This document shows positions 11,552 to 23,098 of a stretch of DNA of 64,000 bases, one piece after another (position 1 is the stretch's first letter; each line of letters begins with the position of its first letter). Source of the DNA: Lenzites betulinus (taxonomy: Eukaryota; Basidiomycota; Agaricomycetes; Polyporales; Polyporaceae); contig JABYQU010000004.1 in NCBI GenBank assembly GCA_022264855.1, positions 744,001 through 808,000 on the forward strand, written 5' to 3'. The position numbers were made by a program, and so were the translations under genes. Below the pieces are notes generated by a model. The model was not told the origin of the DNA and did no database searches. It saw only the letters and a list, made by a program, of their open reading frames with translations.

Positions 11552-12723
11552 ATGGGGCCCGTCGTCGGTCGCATTGGTGAGCCTGTAACGCCACCTGCGC
11601 CATTGGTTGGAACACGGCCGCATGATCCACCAGACATATCTGAACAGGTACTTGAGTCGAAAGACTGCCAACTCGTCCACAATGAGCAACTACTAACAAA
11701 GATTCACGACAGGACGTCGAGCGCCACCTTGCCGATGTACATCCGAGCCATGCCCTCCCGCCCCAATGGGTCTTCCCCGACGGTTGCGGCGATCCAGCAT
11801 TCCCCTTGGATCCAGCAAGCGCGCCCTCATATTATTCATACCCAGCCACTGAACAAGAGCAGCCGCTCATGTACAGCGGTCACGTACCATACTCGGACGG
11901 GGGGGCGGAAGGACTCGAGATACAACATTCCATGGTCTCGCCGAGTGTTCCTTGGGATATGTCCTACAATGACCCAGACACATGGGGCATGTATCCTCAT
12001 TCACCGTGGCCAGCCATCAATGCTTTTGGCCAAGTTGTGCCCCCTTCCTTGCCATGGCACATGCCGGGCGTAGAGAACGCGCGCAACCTAATCAAATCCA
12101 CAGACACCGGTGCAGCACAAGCCATGCAGCACCCATATGGCTGTGACTCAATTGGGCTGCGCACTCACAATATGCACGTCCAATTCGACTTCAGCCAACC
12201 GACTATCAACACACCGAGCGAGTGGAGCACTCATACGGTGGCCGACGACAACATCTACAACTCGGCCTGGATACCATACCGTGGGGCAGATGATTATCAG
12301 ATCCAATCTCAGAGTGATTGGGTCGACGACACTACACCGACATGGTACTGCCAACGAGACTTCGCCTACGATCACCCTGTTCCACAGGCAAGCTCGAGCT
12401 TCGAGCCCATCCCGACAACTTATTGGGACTTCAATGGAGCCACACAGTACCCCGAGCTAGCCTTCCCCAGTAATCTGCCCTTCGAGCAGGCAAGCTCAAA
12501 CTACCAGCCCATGGCCGCAGCATACTGGGACTACGAGGCGTCCTCGATGGAATACAATAGAGCTGAATGGAACATGAACACGACTGCGACGGACCTGTAC
12601 TCCTCGGACGTTGAAGCTACGGATATCAACAAATTCGATTGGTTTGGCGTATCAGGCCTCGATGAGCTGGTTTCGCAGCACGGGAGGAATATGGGAGTGG
12701 GTACCCTAGGAGGTTTCGCCTAG
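11552..12723 (+). CDS. Unrecognised Trp/Tyr/Asp-rich protein, copy A
   Basis: Proposed model: ATG 11552, intron 11648-11712 (GTACTT...CTACTAAC...ACAG, an ideal branch site conserved in copy B), then a long final exon 11713-12723; about 368 residues. The exon begins DVERHLADVHPSHALPPQWV, reminiscent of the His half of a C2H2 zinc finger, but no matching Cys pair is visible. The rest is low in charge and rich in Tyr, Trp, Ser and Pro, with repeated phrases such as FEPIPTTYWDFNGATQYPEL and YQPMAAAYWDYEASSMEYN, and ends NMGVGTLGGFA. It resembles a disordered activation region of a fungal regulator, which is inference only. Additional 5' exons are possible. A paralogous copy near 32.3-33.5 kb is frameshifted. 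Confidence 0.5.
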
Positions 12724-13383
12724 TTTGGACAGTCAGTGCGGGTCGCGGTCAGCTATTCGGATGGAATCGCCCACCATTTTGTACATTATTGATTACCTTT
12801 CGTCGAGTGGTATGAACACAAGCAGTTCGAGCGAGCGTACCCGCAGATGTTCAGTAACAAACCGAGGGCAAGAGGATCGATCGATCAGCGTGGGCCGTCT
12901 CGCGGTACTTGTTACCCTCAATCTTATCTGATAAGGGGCACAAACTACAGGACCACCGTGACGCTCAAAGCTCTCAGACTTGCGCAAACCCACTGGCAGC
13001 TGCAGGCAGCAAGGGTATGGCTTACACTTGAGAGATTTACAGTCTACATCCCGCTCACACAGCGCTCGAACGACTCGATATCCCGCTCTAATTTTACGGG
13101 AATGGGTAGGTGAGTAGCCGGCCGATCATGTAGTAATCATGTGAACTGCTATGGCCACCGTACTAGCATACCCCGCGTTGATATGTACCCCGGGTCTGTC
13201 AGGCTCAGTGCAGCTTCAAGTTTCATGTTGCTAGACCACGTTTCCCTAAACTCACCGCATCTCCCACTACTCAGATCTCCTGGAAATTTCAACACATTCA
13301 GGGCAGGGCACGCGTCAGGTGAAAGACCATCAAGTCGTTGGAGAAGCACAGTGATAATCGGAATTCGTCGCCTTGTCCACAAC
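12724..13383. other. 3' flank of copy A and promoter of the Nudix gene
   Basis: The first about 350 bp belong to the duplicated block and include the conserved paired GATA sites at 12923-12935. The remainder is unique promoter sequence for the Nudix gene. Confidence 0.5.
12923..12935. promoter_or_regulatory. Palindromic paired GATA sites, copy A
   Basis: CTTATCTGATAAG, two head-to-head GATA cores. The same palindrome, with A instead of T at the centre, occurs at the equivalent place in copy B and, one base shorter in its match, in copy 3. Confidence 0.4.
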
Positions 13384-14556
13384 ATGCCACCTCAGTCACC
13401 TCAGAAGAACGCGGGGTCAACCGCCCCGAGAGCACCTGCGGTCCCCAGGCCGTCCGCAAGTGTGGTTGTGGTCAATTCACAGAACGAGATTCTGCTCGTG
13501 CAACGAAACCCGAAGTCGAAATCCTTCGCTAATGCACATGTACGTCTTAGCCCCTAGGCCTTCCAAACGTTGCATGTAGTATCAAACTGACCTTTTCTCG
13601 TGGAACATATCAGGTATTCCCCGGCGGGAACTATGACGAGAAGCAGGACAACCAGCATGGCCTCGCGTTTACCGCGATCCGAGAGCTCTTCGAGGAGTCC
13701 GGGGTGCTGCTCGTCCACCCACCCGCTGGGGACATGCCCGGTGACGCCGAGCTGGACGCCGCTCGCGAGGCTATCCACGCGCAACGACTCCTGTTTCATG
13801 ACTTCCTGTCGCAACACGGACTACGCCCCAATACCGAGAGCCTCATGCCCTTCACCCAGTGGATCACCCCTCCCAGCGTGCCCAGGCAAGCCACTCGCCT
13901 CGTCTCCACACTGTTCGGGTAGCCGCACGCAGAACTAACATAACATCGCTCTTTCACAGACGGTTCCACACCCAGTTCTACCTGAGCTTCCTCGACGAGA
14001 CCGGCGCCGCCGGGTTCTCGCACGGCGTCAAGCAAGAGCGGCTCCCGACACCCGACGGCGGGCAGGAGGTCGTCGCGGCGCGGTTCGTGCGCCCCGAGCA
14101 GGCGCTCGTCGAGTTCGCCGCGAAGCGCATCGCGCTCTACCCCCCGCAGTTCTACCTCCTCACCACGCTCGCCACTGTCCTCCGCGGCGCGCAGAACACG
14201 CCCGCGGAGCGCGCGCGCGCGCGCGCCCTCGCGCACGGCGCCTTCGGACGCATGGTGATCAACCCGCGCCTGCTGCGCGGGCACGACGGCAAGACGGCGG
14301 GGTACGAGGTGCTCACGTACGAGGGCGACGAGACGCGCGGGGGCGCGCCTGGACGGCGGCACCGCAGCAAGGTCTGGTTTGGACCCTCCGGGGTGCGTGT
14401 GCTTCCTTCCGCTGATCATGAGTGCCCGGCTGGGGCGTTGTTGGCTGTTTTTAACGGTTCACTTCGCAGGCTGCGGTGGGCGTGGCCCTCGAACGCAACT
14501 TTGACGTGTTCACCGAGATCGAGCCGCAGGCGTTCGCGGGGCCTGCGAAGCTGTAG
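13384..14556 (+). CDS. NUDT19-like Nudix hydrolase
   Basis: Nudix enzyme of the NUDT19/NUDT7-like group; animal relatives hydrolyse CoA and acyl-CoA in peroxisomes and mitochondria. The start at 13384 gives MPPQSPQKNAGSTAPRAPAV, then RPSASVVVVNSQNEILLVQR. The family signature FPGGNYDEKQD and the Nudix core AIRELFEESGVLLV (RExxEExG) are intact. Later come LMPFTQWITPPSVPR, RFHTQFYLSFLDETGAAG and QFYLLTTLATVLRG, matching NUDT19-type proteins. Introns: one after FANAH; one at 13886-13959 that begins GC instead of GT (AG|GCAAGC...CACAG) and restores the frame PRRFHTQF; and one before AVGVALERNFDVFTE. Stop at 14554. The exact substrate is not deducible. Confidence 0.85.
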
Positions 14557-15277
14557 GGTCGCGGAGCGCGTTGTATCTACGTGTATTATATTCTTGGATC
14601 GCAACACGCTGCGCATCGTGTTGTTAGGCTGGCGTTGGCATATGGTACAAGGTTCGTTTTTGTGGGATTAGAGGGGGCGAGAACCGAGTGCACCCTTGTG
14701 CTCTTCCTTGCAGTATCCAGCGGCACCCTTGCGCAGCGCAACTCTATTCGAGGGTGTTCATGTCCTGATCCACGCGGTCATTGTTATGCACCATGCGTTG
14801 TTCGCGGGACACAAGAGGGGTGATGGAACAACACGTATGGTATATCATTTTCGCCGTTCGGAATGCACCTACAGCTGCCTAAACAGGGTCTGAATGCTAC
14901 ATGTCATACGGCGACACGATGAATCGCGCCCGCAGAGGTGGGGATATGGATACATATGGAGCCAATATAAGAATAAAGCCGAGTCGGAAATATGTCGTAA
15001 GCAGACATAGCAAAGAGACGTGAGGGAGCTCGGAGGCGTCCGTGAACGTGGGGGAGAAGGACTGCGAGAATGCAAAGCGAGGAAAGCGCAAGATGCACGG
15101 GCCGCATATTAGGCGTGCTCGAAAGGAGCTCAGATTAGAAAGTGTGGTAGAATGCGTAACCGTCGTCGCGAAAGTCGTCAACGCTCAAAACCCGGAGACA
15201 AGAACATACTGCGAAAGATTATAGGGATATGGGGGTCGTTGGAGAAGAAGCCGCGACGGGGGAATGGGCCAAGCGCC
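14557..15277. other. Convergent intergenic Nudix / carboxylesterase
   Basis: About 720 bp of 3' flanks. Nothing coding recognised. Confidence 0.5.
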
Positions 15278-17228
15278 TCACAGGTTGAAGACCTGGTAGT
15301 CGAACTGGACGAAGCTGCCCCAGTAGCTCGTGTTGCACGCGCCCACAGTAGCCATGCCGGAGGCACCGAGGTTGATCGCGTTGACGTTGACCGTACCTGC
15401 AACCGGCCACGAAGCGAAGCCGCTCGCGTTCGGGACGCCAGTGTGAAGGAAGGCGCTGTAGCGAGCTTGCATTTCCTTGATCAAAGCCGACTGAGCGGAG
15501 GTGGGGTTTGGTACAGTGCCAAACTGGAGGTATCACTGTCAGCTTTAGCGAGCGGGGAGGCAAGGCGATTGTACACATACGATGATCTCGATGTCGTCCT
15601 GGTGACACACTGCGCCGCCGCTCGTGCAGAACGGAACCTGATCGTTTCCGGGGTACGTCGCGCCAACCATGAACTCCCCGACGTATGCCTTGCCACCGTT
15701 GGTAACCCAGTTGCGGGCGAACTGCCAAGAAGCGCAGCGCCAGATCTGGTCAGTGCCGAGCTCCTCCAGCTGGGGGCGCTGGTCCACCTCGGTGCCATCG
15801 ACGGCAGGAGAAACGGCATAGACCGCCGTGTCCAGAATACGGCCTGTACGCGGGTTTCCGAAGGTCCAGTCGACGAGCGTCTCGTAAGTGGATTCGTCTA
15901 CCATGTCCGGGAAGCTCCCGTAGATGGTTGGGCCTGCCTCGTTGCGCACCGTCGAGACAATGATGGGTTTTGAGACCTTGGGGAATGGTGACGTCGAGTC
16001 GAGAGTGCTCGTGATCAGGGTGTTGTCGCGAACAGGGCGAATGGGCTCTGAAGCACCGGCGGCGGGGTCAATATCGCCGTTCACGGCCATGTCCATAAGC
16101 GTGCCCTGGGCGTTCAAAATGTCGTCCAACGAGAGGCCGTTGATACAGCTCGTGTCGCTGGCGGTACAGTTCGTGTTCTGCAAGAATGTGTCCAAGACCT
16201 CCTGGTGCACGCTGGTGGAAAGGAATCCGAAGTCCTGTGGTGGCGAATTAGTACCTTTGGACATCACATCCTACTGGAAAACATACCATCGGGTCAGAGT
16301 GCAGGATGGCCGATTGGAACAGAGAAGACGCGGTGGGGACTGCCAAAAGTGCCCTGATCATGTTCGCCCCAGCGCTTTGTCCGGAAATGGTGATCTTGGA
16401 GGCAGATCCACCAAAGCTAGGGCCGACCTTCTGCAGGAACGAGAGCGCTTGCATCACGTCGGTAACAGCCATATTCTTGGTCCCCGAGGGCGCCAAGAAA
16501 CCGAGCTGCAGTGGCTTCAGTTTCGTGCGACGCAGGGCGGTCTGTCTACACTTACTGCACCAAGACGGTACTGAATGACCGCGACGATGGAGTTCGTTGC
16601 CGCTGCCAGGCTCGAGCCATCCAGGCCGGCATCGGTGGCAGAACCGCTTGTAAACGAGCCTCCGTGGATCCTGGTTTCAAGTCAGATAGACCGGTAGTGA
16701 GACGTCACCCGGAGAGCTCACCACGTAAGCATGGGCGCATCGCTACCCTTGACGACCGAGGAAGGGACGTAGAGGATCATGGACAAACAATCCTCTGCGC
16801 CCACCACAGAGTCGCCGTTCTGCTGAGCACATGGCAAAGGGAGGGCTGTGACGTCCGAAGAGCCGTTGCTGTGAATCACCGGGTCAGACTTGGAAGCACG
16901 TCGCGAAAAGGTATCACGCTGATACTCACGGAAGCTCCCATTGGGTCGCGAGCGTGGACGGCTGCCAGCGTGTTGCGGACGCGTACTTGACGGCGAAGCG
17001 GGTAGCCCCTCCGCTGTCGGCGGTGCCTTTCGCCGTGCCGATGGGAGTGCTGACGTCTACGGAGTTTGAGGGACTCTGTCGTGGACAGAGGACTTTCGCG
17101 ATGCCGGGGGAGAGCTTGCAGAGCGCAGTCTTCCAGCGGTAGGCCGGGGCGTGAACGGCAGTGATGGGATAGGCGACCGCAGAGGAGACGAGGAGCAGAG
17201 GAATGGCCAGGGACTGGAAGCCAACCAT
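15278..17228 (-). CDS. Secreted type-B carboxylesterase/lipase
   Basis: Alpha/beta-hydrolase of the carboxylesterase-B/fungal lipase family, probably acting on esters outside the cell. The ATG at 17228 starts a signal peptide (MVGFQSLAIPLLLVSSAVAY). Exons then give GAEDCLSMILYVPSS, the oxyanion-type HGGSFTSGSATDAGLDGSS, VAVIQYRLGALGFLA, and the nucleophile elbow KITISGQSAGANMIRALLA (GQSAG). Later conserved parts include PIIVSTVRNEAGPTIYG, DQIWRCASWQFARN and YPGNDQVPFCTSGGAVCHQD, which supplies the region of the catalytic His. It ends SFVQFDYQVFNL at 15278. About six introns are present. The TATA box at 17333-17340 fits inducible secreted-enzyme genes. Confidence 0.88.
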
Positions 17229-18995
17229 GTCGTTCTATGGATGAGCGGGGGGAATACGATACCAAACTGGATGAGTCCGAAATCTGGAGGGCGAAAGTGA
17301 GACTGCCTGTGATCCTAGGGCGACCGCGAGGGTTTATATAGCGGGTTAGTGTGCCTGCCACAGCCCTGAGGAGAAGGTAGATGAGCGCAAGGAAGGGAAA
17401 GAGCGGCGCGTGGGATGCCCGCACGAGCTGGCCATCTTGGCTGGATGCAGAACAACGCCGGGGAGAGCAAGCGGCGATGCGGGCGCCGATGCTCTCGGCA
17501 TCTGCCTTGTACTCGGAATGGGAGGTCGCCCTCCGTCCCCCATCCTCCGCCGCCCCTCGTACCTGGCGAGCAACAGTGCCTGGACACGCGCAGGCACATC
17601 TGCCATCTGCTTGTCCCATCCGCGCGACCCATATTCTCCCATATTCCGTTCTCCGAGCGTCTCCCGCGCCCACGACCGCGCGGTTGCTCAAATACACCCA
17701 AATACCACCACCACCAGGCCCATATACGGCGCACAATGCAGCTGATTGCAAATAGAGACGTTTTGTTGGCGATATGTATTATGTGGCAATACGATTGGTA
17801 CCAAGTTGGAGCAGTACTTCCAGTTTTACTTTGTTTGCAAGGTCACCTCCCCTGGGCCCCCACACTGCTTGAAACGCATTTCAACGACTAGCGCCCGTCG
17901 GGTCCCTTTATTGCGCTCGTCCAGCCGAGCCTGAGTGTTCAGATAGATTGCGATTCTGCGGTCCTGGTCTCGGGCTGTCTCGCACTTACGCGAGGCCCAC
18001 TGACTGAGAGTCTGAGAGACTGAGACTGCAAGAGATGCCAGAGATGCCCTATCAAAGTAGTTGCCCCACCAAAGTTCCCGGTGATCCAGGGTGGTCCCCG
18101 CCGGGCTCCGATCCAGCGGGCGCACGCTAATTATGAGTTACCCATATCATCTATTACGCCTAGATGATCGCTGCAGGCTGCAGCTGGTTGTCCAGGATTA
18201 CGAGTCAGTCTCCAGTGCAGCCAGTATTGTGTAAGCAAAAAGGTGCTATGAGTCAGATATGTTAATAGTACTATATGGTCATGGCACATGCTACGCTAGA
18301 ACATTAATGTGATGGACTCACAGGTTTTTGCTTGCTTGGGATGACCGCGCATTCTGCCCTGTAAACGTCGGTAAATGCACTCAGAAGTAGGTGAATTGCT
18401 CAAGAAGATTAAGGAGGCCAATCGAGTCTAAGCTTAATTCTTCTTCCTTGTGTTGCACGAACTTGAATCCCCGCGAACTTGAACGATCTGGACGTGCAGC
18501 GGCGAAGCCGCTTCAATGCTCGAGAACGAGATAGTACCGTCAAGAGTATAGCGAGTTATGTAGCATAGTGCGCGATGAGAGAGAGAAAAAAGAAAATCAC
18601 TGATACTCTAGCACGGTTGGCTTGCGTGAACTCCTCCATGCGGTGACCTAGCGGCAGCTTGCGGCCAGCCTCCCCGTCGACACAATTGACTGTGTTGTAT
18701 GCATCATAGTGATCGCATGAGACCCATAATTATCGAGCTTCTCACAGCATGCTCGATTATAGCCGCGTCATGATCGTGGAATCGGAGGAACGCATGCAGC
18801 CGGCATATGGACGTACCTGCGCAGCGGCGACTCGGCGAGCTGCAAACTGCCGAGATAAATAGCCGTTCTATTCCGAAGGCTTCCCAAGGTTAGTCCTTGG
18901 TTGAAGGCGCCGAAAGAACAAGGTTCTGCAGATGCGGTGTTGTTAATTATGGCAATATACGCATGGGTGCCTGATCATGAAGCTGACGCACTCGC
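17229..18995. other. Gene-poor region upstream of carboxylesterase
   Basis: Contains the esterase promoter, with TATA (TTTATATA on plus at 17333-17340) about 105 bp upstream of the start codon. Beyond about 17.8 kb I see no coding pattern. The sequence becomes more AT-rich toward the MITE. Confidence 0.5.
17333..17340 (-). promoter_or_regulatory. TATA box of the carboxylesterase gene
   Basis: TATATAAA on the minus strand, about 105 bp before the start codon at 17228. Confidence 0.5.
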
Positions 18996-19003
18996 TATGG
19001 TAC
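18996..19003. repeat. Left target-site duplication of the MITE
   Basis: TATGGTAC, identical to 19429-19436 on the other side of the element. Confidence 0.85.
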
Positions 19004-19428
19004 AGGACCCCGGACATTTCACCAAAATGCCTGATCCAAAATGCAAAAAATCTCCATTGTCTGTCCGATAGATCAGGCCTTCTGGACAGCCTAAAATGTC
19101 AGGATTACATCAGGGATTAGGCAATTTTTGCGGCTGTTGTCCGGACTATTCCTGAGGCATTTCGGGCGTCTAAGCGATTTGCCGGGCGCTTACTCGTTTC
19201 AGGTGCCAAAATTTCCTGAAGGGGACACATAAGCGCTCTGCTGGCGTTTTTGTCCGGATTAGCCTCAGGCCACGACTTTCCTACTGTCCCAAATGTCCGG
19301 ATGATGGGCTCAGGCGTCCAGCCATTTTGGGACCGAATTGTCCGGATTGTCATGAGGCATTGGCTCCTCGAAATCCAAAATTTGGCCGGATGAGGCCTCA
19401 GGCATTTTGGTGAAATGTCCGGGGTCCT
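19004..19428. mobile_element. 425-bp MITE (non-autonomous DNA transposon, 8-bp target duplication)
   Basis: The element starts AGGACCCCGGACATTTCACC at 19004 and ends with its exact reverse complement at 19428. The terminal inverted repeats are perfect for 31 bp (19004-19034 and 19398-19428). It is flanked by a perfect direct repeat TATGGTAC (18996-19003 and 19429-19436), the target-site duplication. An 8-bp duplication is typical of hAT and some other cut-and-paste superfamilies. There is no transposase. The interior repeats motifs like TGTCCGGATT followed by CTCAGGC several times. Perfect TIRs and TSD suggest a recent insertion. The superfamily assignment is inference from TSD length. Confidence 0.9.
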
Positions 19429-19436
19429 TATGGTAC
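19429..19436. repeat. Right target-site duplication of the MITE
   Basis: TATGGTAC, identical to 18996-19003. Confidence 0.85.
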
Positions 19437-20355
19437 CTGACAAGCTTCTACAAGGGCTCGGACCGAGCTGGGCTACATGCAGCTGGTCGCCCATTGTAAG
19501 ATGTGCCTGGCAAAGTAGAAGAACACATCGGCATCTGTATACGGGCTGGGATCAGAAGATCAGTGCTGGACGACGTCAGCTTGGGTCCCTGCTGCCAGCT
19601 GCACAGCCAGATGCGCCGCATGCCTGCATGAAGCACCTAGGATTGCGATAGCCCTTCGTATGATGCAAGCGCAACGGCGTTTGTTTGAAGGGGAAAGAAG
19701 CGTCTTGTCGTCAAGGTCAATTTGAACTGAGGGGTCTATAAGGTATCAGGATTCAGAACTCTGCTTACAATATCGACCTCAAGGTTGAAAACGTTGTTCA
19801 GCCATTGAAGCGTGCCCAATGCATTTATGATGCCCCGAAAAAGGCGCAGACGGCTTACCATATGTTTGGAAGCATTCAGTTTATTATGAGAAGAACCGGG
19901 ACAAGGTTTCTAAGGCCTTATCAGGCCATGAATGTACCCCAAGATTCCGGGTGTTGCTTGCTATCTGCTGTTGACGATAAATATGTCAGTCGCAAGAGTC
20001 ATCTGGGTGGTCTGCAGTGTGGACAACGGAGAAAGGAACTTTGAGGAGATGGAAGTATAGTACTTCGTAGTACTAGTGCTCGAGCTAACTTGAAAGAATA
20101 ACTTTGTAGCACTATCAGTACTACTAGTAGTAGTGTCACGGCGCTAGCGTGAACCGCCGGCGCTTACGTGGCTTGCGTTTTGCGTCATACCTCCGTGCAC
20201 TGTGACTTACGCCAAAACCACACTGGCCAACAGTCATCTGACACCCTATTGGACCTCATACTCTCAACGATAAGCCATCACGCAGAATAGGACCTGGACT
20301 GCGTAGGCTATAGGAAGGACGAACCACTGACAAGTTCTAAGCTGCTGTCAGTGTC
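19437..20355. other. Gene-poor region between MITE and CwfJ gene
   Basis: No gene supported. Around 20055-20140 it holds clustered short AGTACT/CTACTAGTAG inverted repeats able to form small hairpins. The right end is the promoter of the CwfJ gene. Confidence 0.45.
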
Positions 20356-23098
20356 ATGTCCGCGCCGGTGAAGGTGTGAGTACTAGAGACATAACATACC
20401 TAGAATGATATTGACTCTTCCAAGTCTCACTGTGGGATCTGCTGCTGGCTCTATCAAAGACCTGTTTGCCAAAATCAAGAGCATTGATGCGAAACACGGC
20501 AAGTTCGACTTCGCGCTCTGCGTAGGAGACTTCTTCGGCGCGCCCAAGGACGCGTCGGAAAGCTATGGGGAAGAGGATGAAGTCATGCAGCTGTTGGAAG
20601 GACGATTGGAAGGTCGCGTCGCTCTCGTGGTATTTCATGTACACAGAACTCAGTATATCGTTACAGCTCCTATGGAATGCTACATCATGCAAGGCGAACA
20701 CCCCTTACCGCCTCCGGTCATTGAGAAGTTCGCAAAGACCGGCGGTACCTTGAGTACCAACGTATTCCTTCTCCGTAAGTCCTGCAGTGTGGGGATACAT
20801 ATCTATCGTTACTGAACTACGCGGGGGGTTAGACAAGTCCGGTGTGCTCAACACGGCGCAAGGAATCCGAATAGCATGCTTGGGCGGGGTGTACGACTCC
20901 AACTTGTACACCGCGTCAGAATCTGCCCATGTACGTTTTTCAAGCGTTGGACGCTACTGTACTCTAACATCCTGGAAGGGATTCACCTCGCCGTACTTTA
21001 CTTCTCAAAATGTCGAGAAACTTCTTGCGAACACGATGACTAGCTCCAAACCACAAGAACGAAACTACACCTCGCTTGCATCTATCAAGTCTGCCACCAC
21101 GCCTTCGCAGCTCGTTGACATATTCATCACGAATGCCTGGCCGGCGGGCGTAACCCACCTCTCTTCCGCGCCCCTTCCCGCACCAGAGCTCTCTTCGATA
21201 GGTGTCGAGCCAGTAGTGGACGTCGTTCGCAAGACAAAGCCACGGTATCACTTTGCCTCAGGCGGCGGCCACCCGCCAAGATTCTGGGAGCGGGAGCCGT
21301 TCGTGTGGGAGGACGAGAACGGGCGCGTCAGCAGGTTCGTCAGTCTCGGCGCGTTCGGCGGCGAGCAGCCGTCTGGAAAGAAGCAGCGGGTGCGTGTCCA
21401 GGCTGCCCTTCCATGCGTATGTTGCGCGTGGAACTTGTGTTGTACTCATGCTGCCGTTCCGTCGCTTGATAGTGGTTCTATGCGTTTTCCATTGCCCCGC
21501 TGTCGCCCACGAGCGAGCCGCAGCCGAGACCTGCGAATGCGACGAAGAATCCATTCTTGCACCGCGCACCAAAACGCCCGCTCGATTCGGGCGATGATTA
21601 TCGCTGGGGAAACCAGCCGCAACCTGGGAAGCGTAGCAGGACAGGAACGTGCATTTATCGGGCTGACAATACCCGTTTATGAACTTACATGTGCCCGTTC
21701 AGACGGCCCCTCAGATAAGCCTCCGCCGGGTTACAAGTGCAAAATCTGCGAATCACCCGAGGTTTGTCAGTTGGCTGGTCGGTTATTGCCATCTTTAACA
21801 TCCATTCATAGCACTTCATAAGCGATTGCCCTGAGAGGGAGAAGCCGAATGACGGGTACATCTGCCGTGTTTGTAATGAGGTAAGTAGTCGCCAGTCCGA
21901 GACGGTTGGTCGCACCGACCTATACGATACCCTGCAGCCTGGCCACTTCGTCCGCGACTGTCCTGTCAAGAACGCGGTGGGTGACACAGGGGGCAAGAAG
22001 CCCCGCGAGGGATACGTGTGCCGAGCATGTGGGAGCGAACTGCACTACATTCAAGATTGCCCCGTAGCAAATCAGACAGGGAATCGACAAGGCGGAGGCA
22101 AACGCGCGCCGCAGAAGCCTATTGCGCGTACGTGACAGCTTTTCCGCCTCACAACCCACCGTAGACAATAGCTGAACCTCATCCCAGCGGACGAATGCTG
22201 GTTCTGCCTGTCGAACCCAAACCTGGCGTGAGTCTGTCCCTCCGTTCTTGTCCCGCGCTCGCTGACAGGTTCTCCGCATCGCAGCAAGCACCTCATTGTT
22301 TCCATCGGCGCAGAGTGCTACGTGACGCTTCCGAAGGGCCAAATCATTCCCACACACCAGGGCACGAACCACCCGAACGTGCCCCCTGTGCCGGGCGGCG
22401 GGCATGTCCTCATCGTGCCCATCACGCACTACCCGACGTACCTGTCCATCCCACCGGACCTCGCCGAACCCATTCTCGACGAGACGGAGAAGTAAGCACC
22501 TACCTGTTTTGCTGGCTTCTTTCCGCCGCACACAGCTCCCGCGCTGAATGATTCTAATCATATCCGTCCCCCGTTTCCCCTGCCCTAGATACAAAGCCGC
22601 TCTCCGCGCGATGTACGCCAAACACGACGCGGCCGCGGTCTGCTTCGAGGTGGGACGTATGGGCGCGCGCGGTGGGCACGCACACGTGCAGGTCGTGCCC
22701 GTGCCGCACAAGCTGCGCAGCGCGGTCGAAGACGCGTTCCGTGACGAGGGCCGCGCGCACGGCGTCGAGTGGGAGGCAGAGCCGGACGAGGCGCTGCGCG
22801 CGTGCGCGGGCGGGCGTGGGAGCTACTTCCGCGTTGACCTCCCCGACGGGCGCAAGATGGTGCACTTGATCAGGGAGCGCGGGCCGTTCAGCATCCAGTT
22901 CGGAAGGTGCGTGGGCTCGGACGGGGGTGGGGCGTGCATGGGAGCGGGAGCTGACGGCGTCGCAGACAGGTGGTGGTGTCTATCCTTGGCATGGCGGACA
23001 GGTACGACTGGAAGGCGTGCACGCAGCCGGAGCAGGAAGATAAGGAGGACGTGCTGGCGTTCAAAGCCGCGTTTGCTCCATTTGATCCTTCGTTGTGA
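20356..23098 (+). CDS. DRN1: CwfJ-family lariat/debranching-associated protein (Drn1 / CWF19L1 type) with zinc knuckles
   Basis: Spliceosome-associated CwfJ protein; yeast Drn1 works with the lariat debranching enzyme. The start at 20356 (MSAPVK), joined across an intron, gives VLTVGSAAGSIKDLFAKIKS, the N-terminal metallophosphoesterase-like domain (LCVGDFFG; ECYIMQGEHPLP; GVLNTAQGIRIACLGGVYD). A middle part follows, then three CCHC knuckles: GYKCKICESPEHFISDCPE, GYICRVCNEPGHFVRDCP and GYVCRACGSELHYIQDCP. Next is the HIT-like CwfJ C-terminal-1 domain (CWFCLSNPN, LIVSIGAECYVTLPKGQI, GGHVLIVPITHYPT, GGHAHVQVVPVP) and the C-terminal-2 domain (FSIQFGR, ILGMADRYDWKACTQ). Stop at 23096. About nine introns are present. 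Domain order is diagnostic. Confidence 0.9.

Larger units (their letters stand above)
10727..13080 (+). repeat. Duplicated block, copy A (inverted relative to copy B)
   Basis: About 2.35 kb reading on the plus strand that matches the minus strand of about 31965-34405 by eye over nearly its full length, including leader, intron, coding exon and 3' flank. The match ends abruptly after AACGACTCG near 13080 (A) and 31970 (B). I see no terminal inverted repeats, target duplication or transposase, so this looks like a segmental gene duplication rather than a mobile element. Confidence 0.8.

Noticed and set aside
20055..20140. Clustered AGTACT/CTAGTAG inverted repeats as a possible terminator or second MITE
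   Set aside because: Stems are only about 6 bp, there is no flanking duplication and no matching distal repeat.
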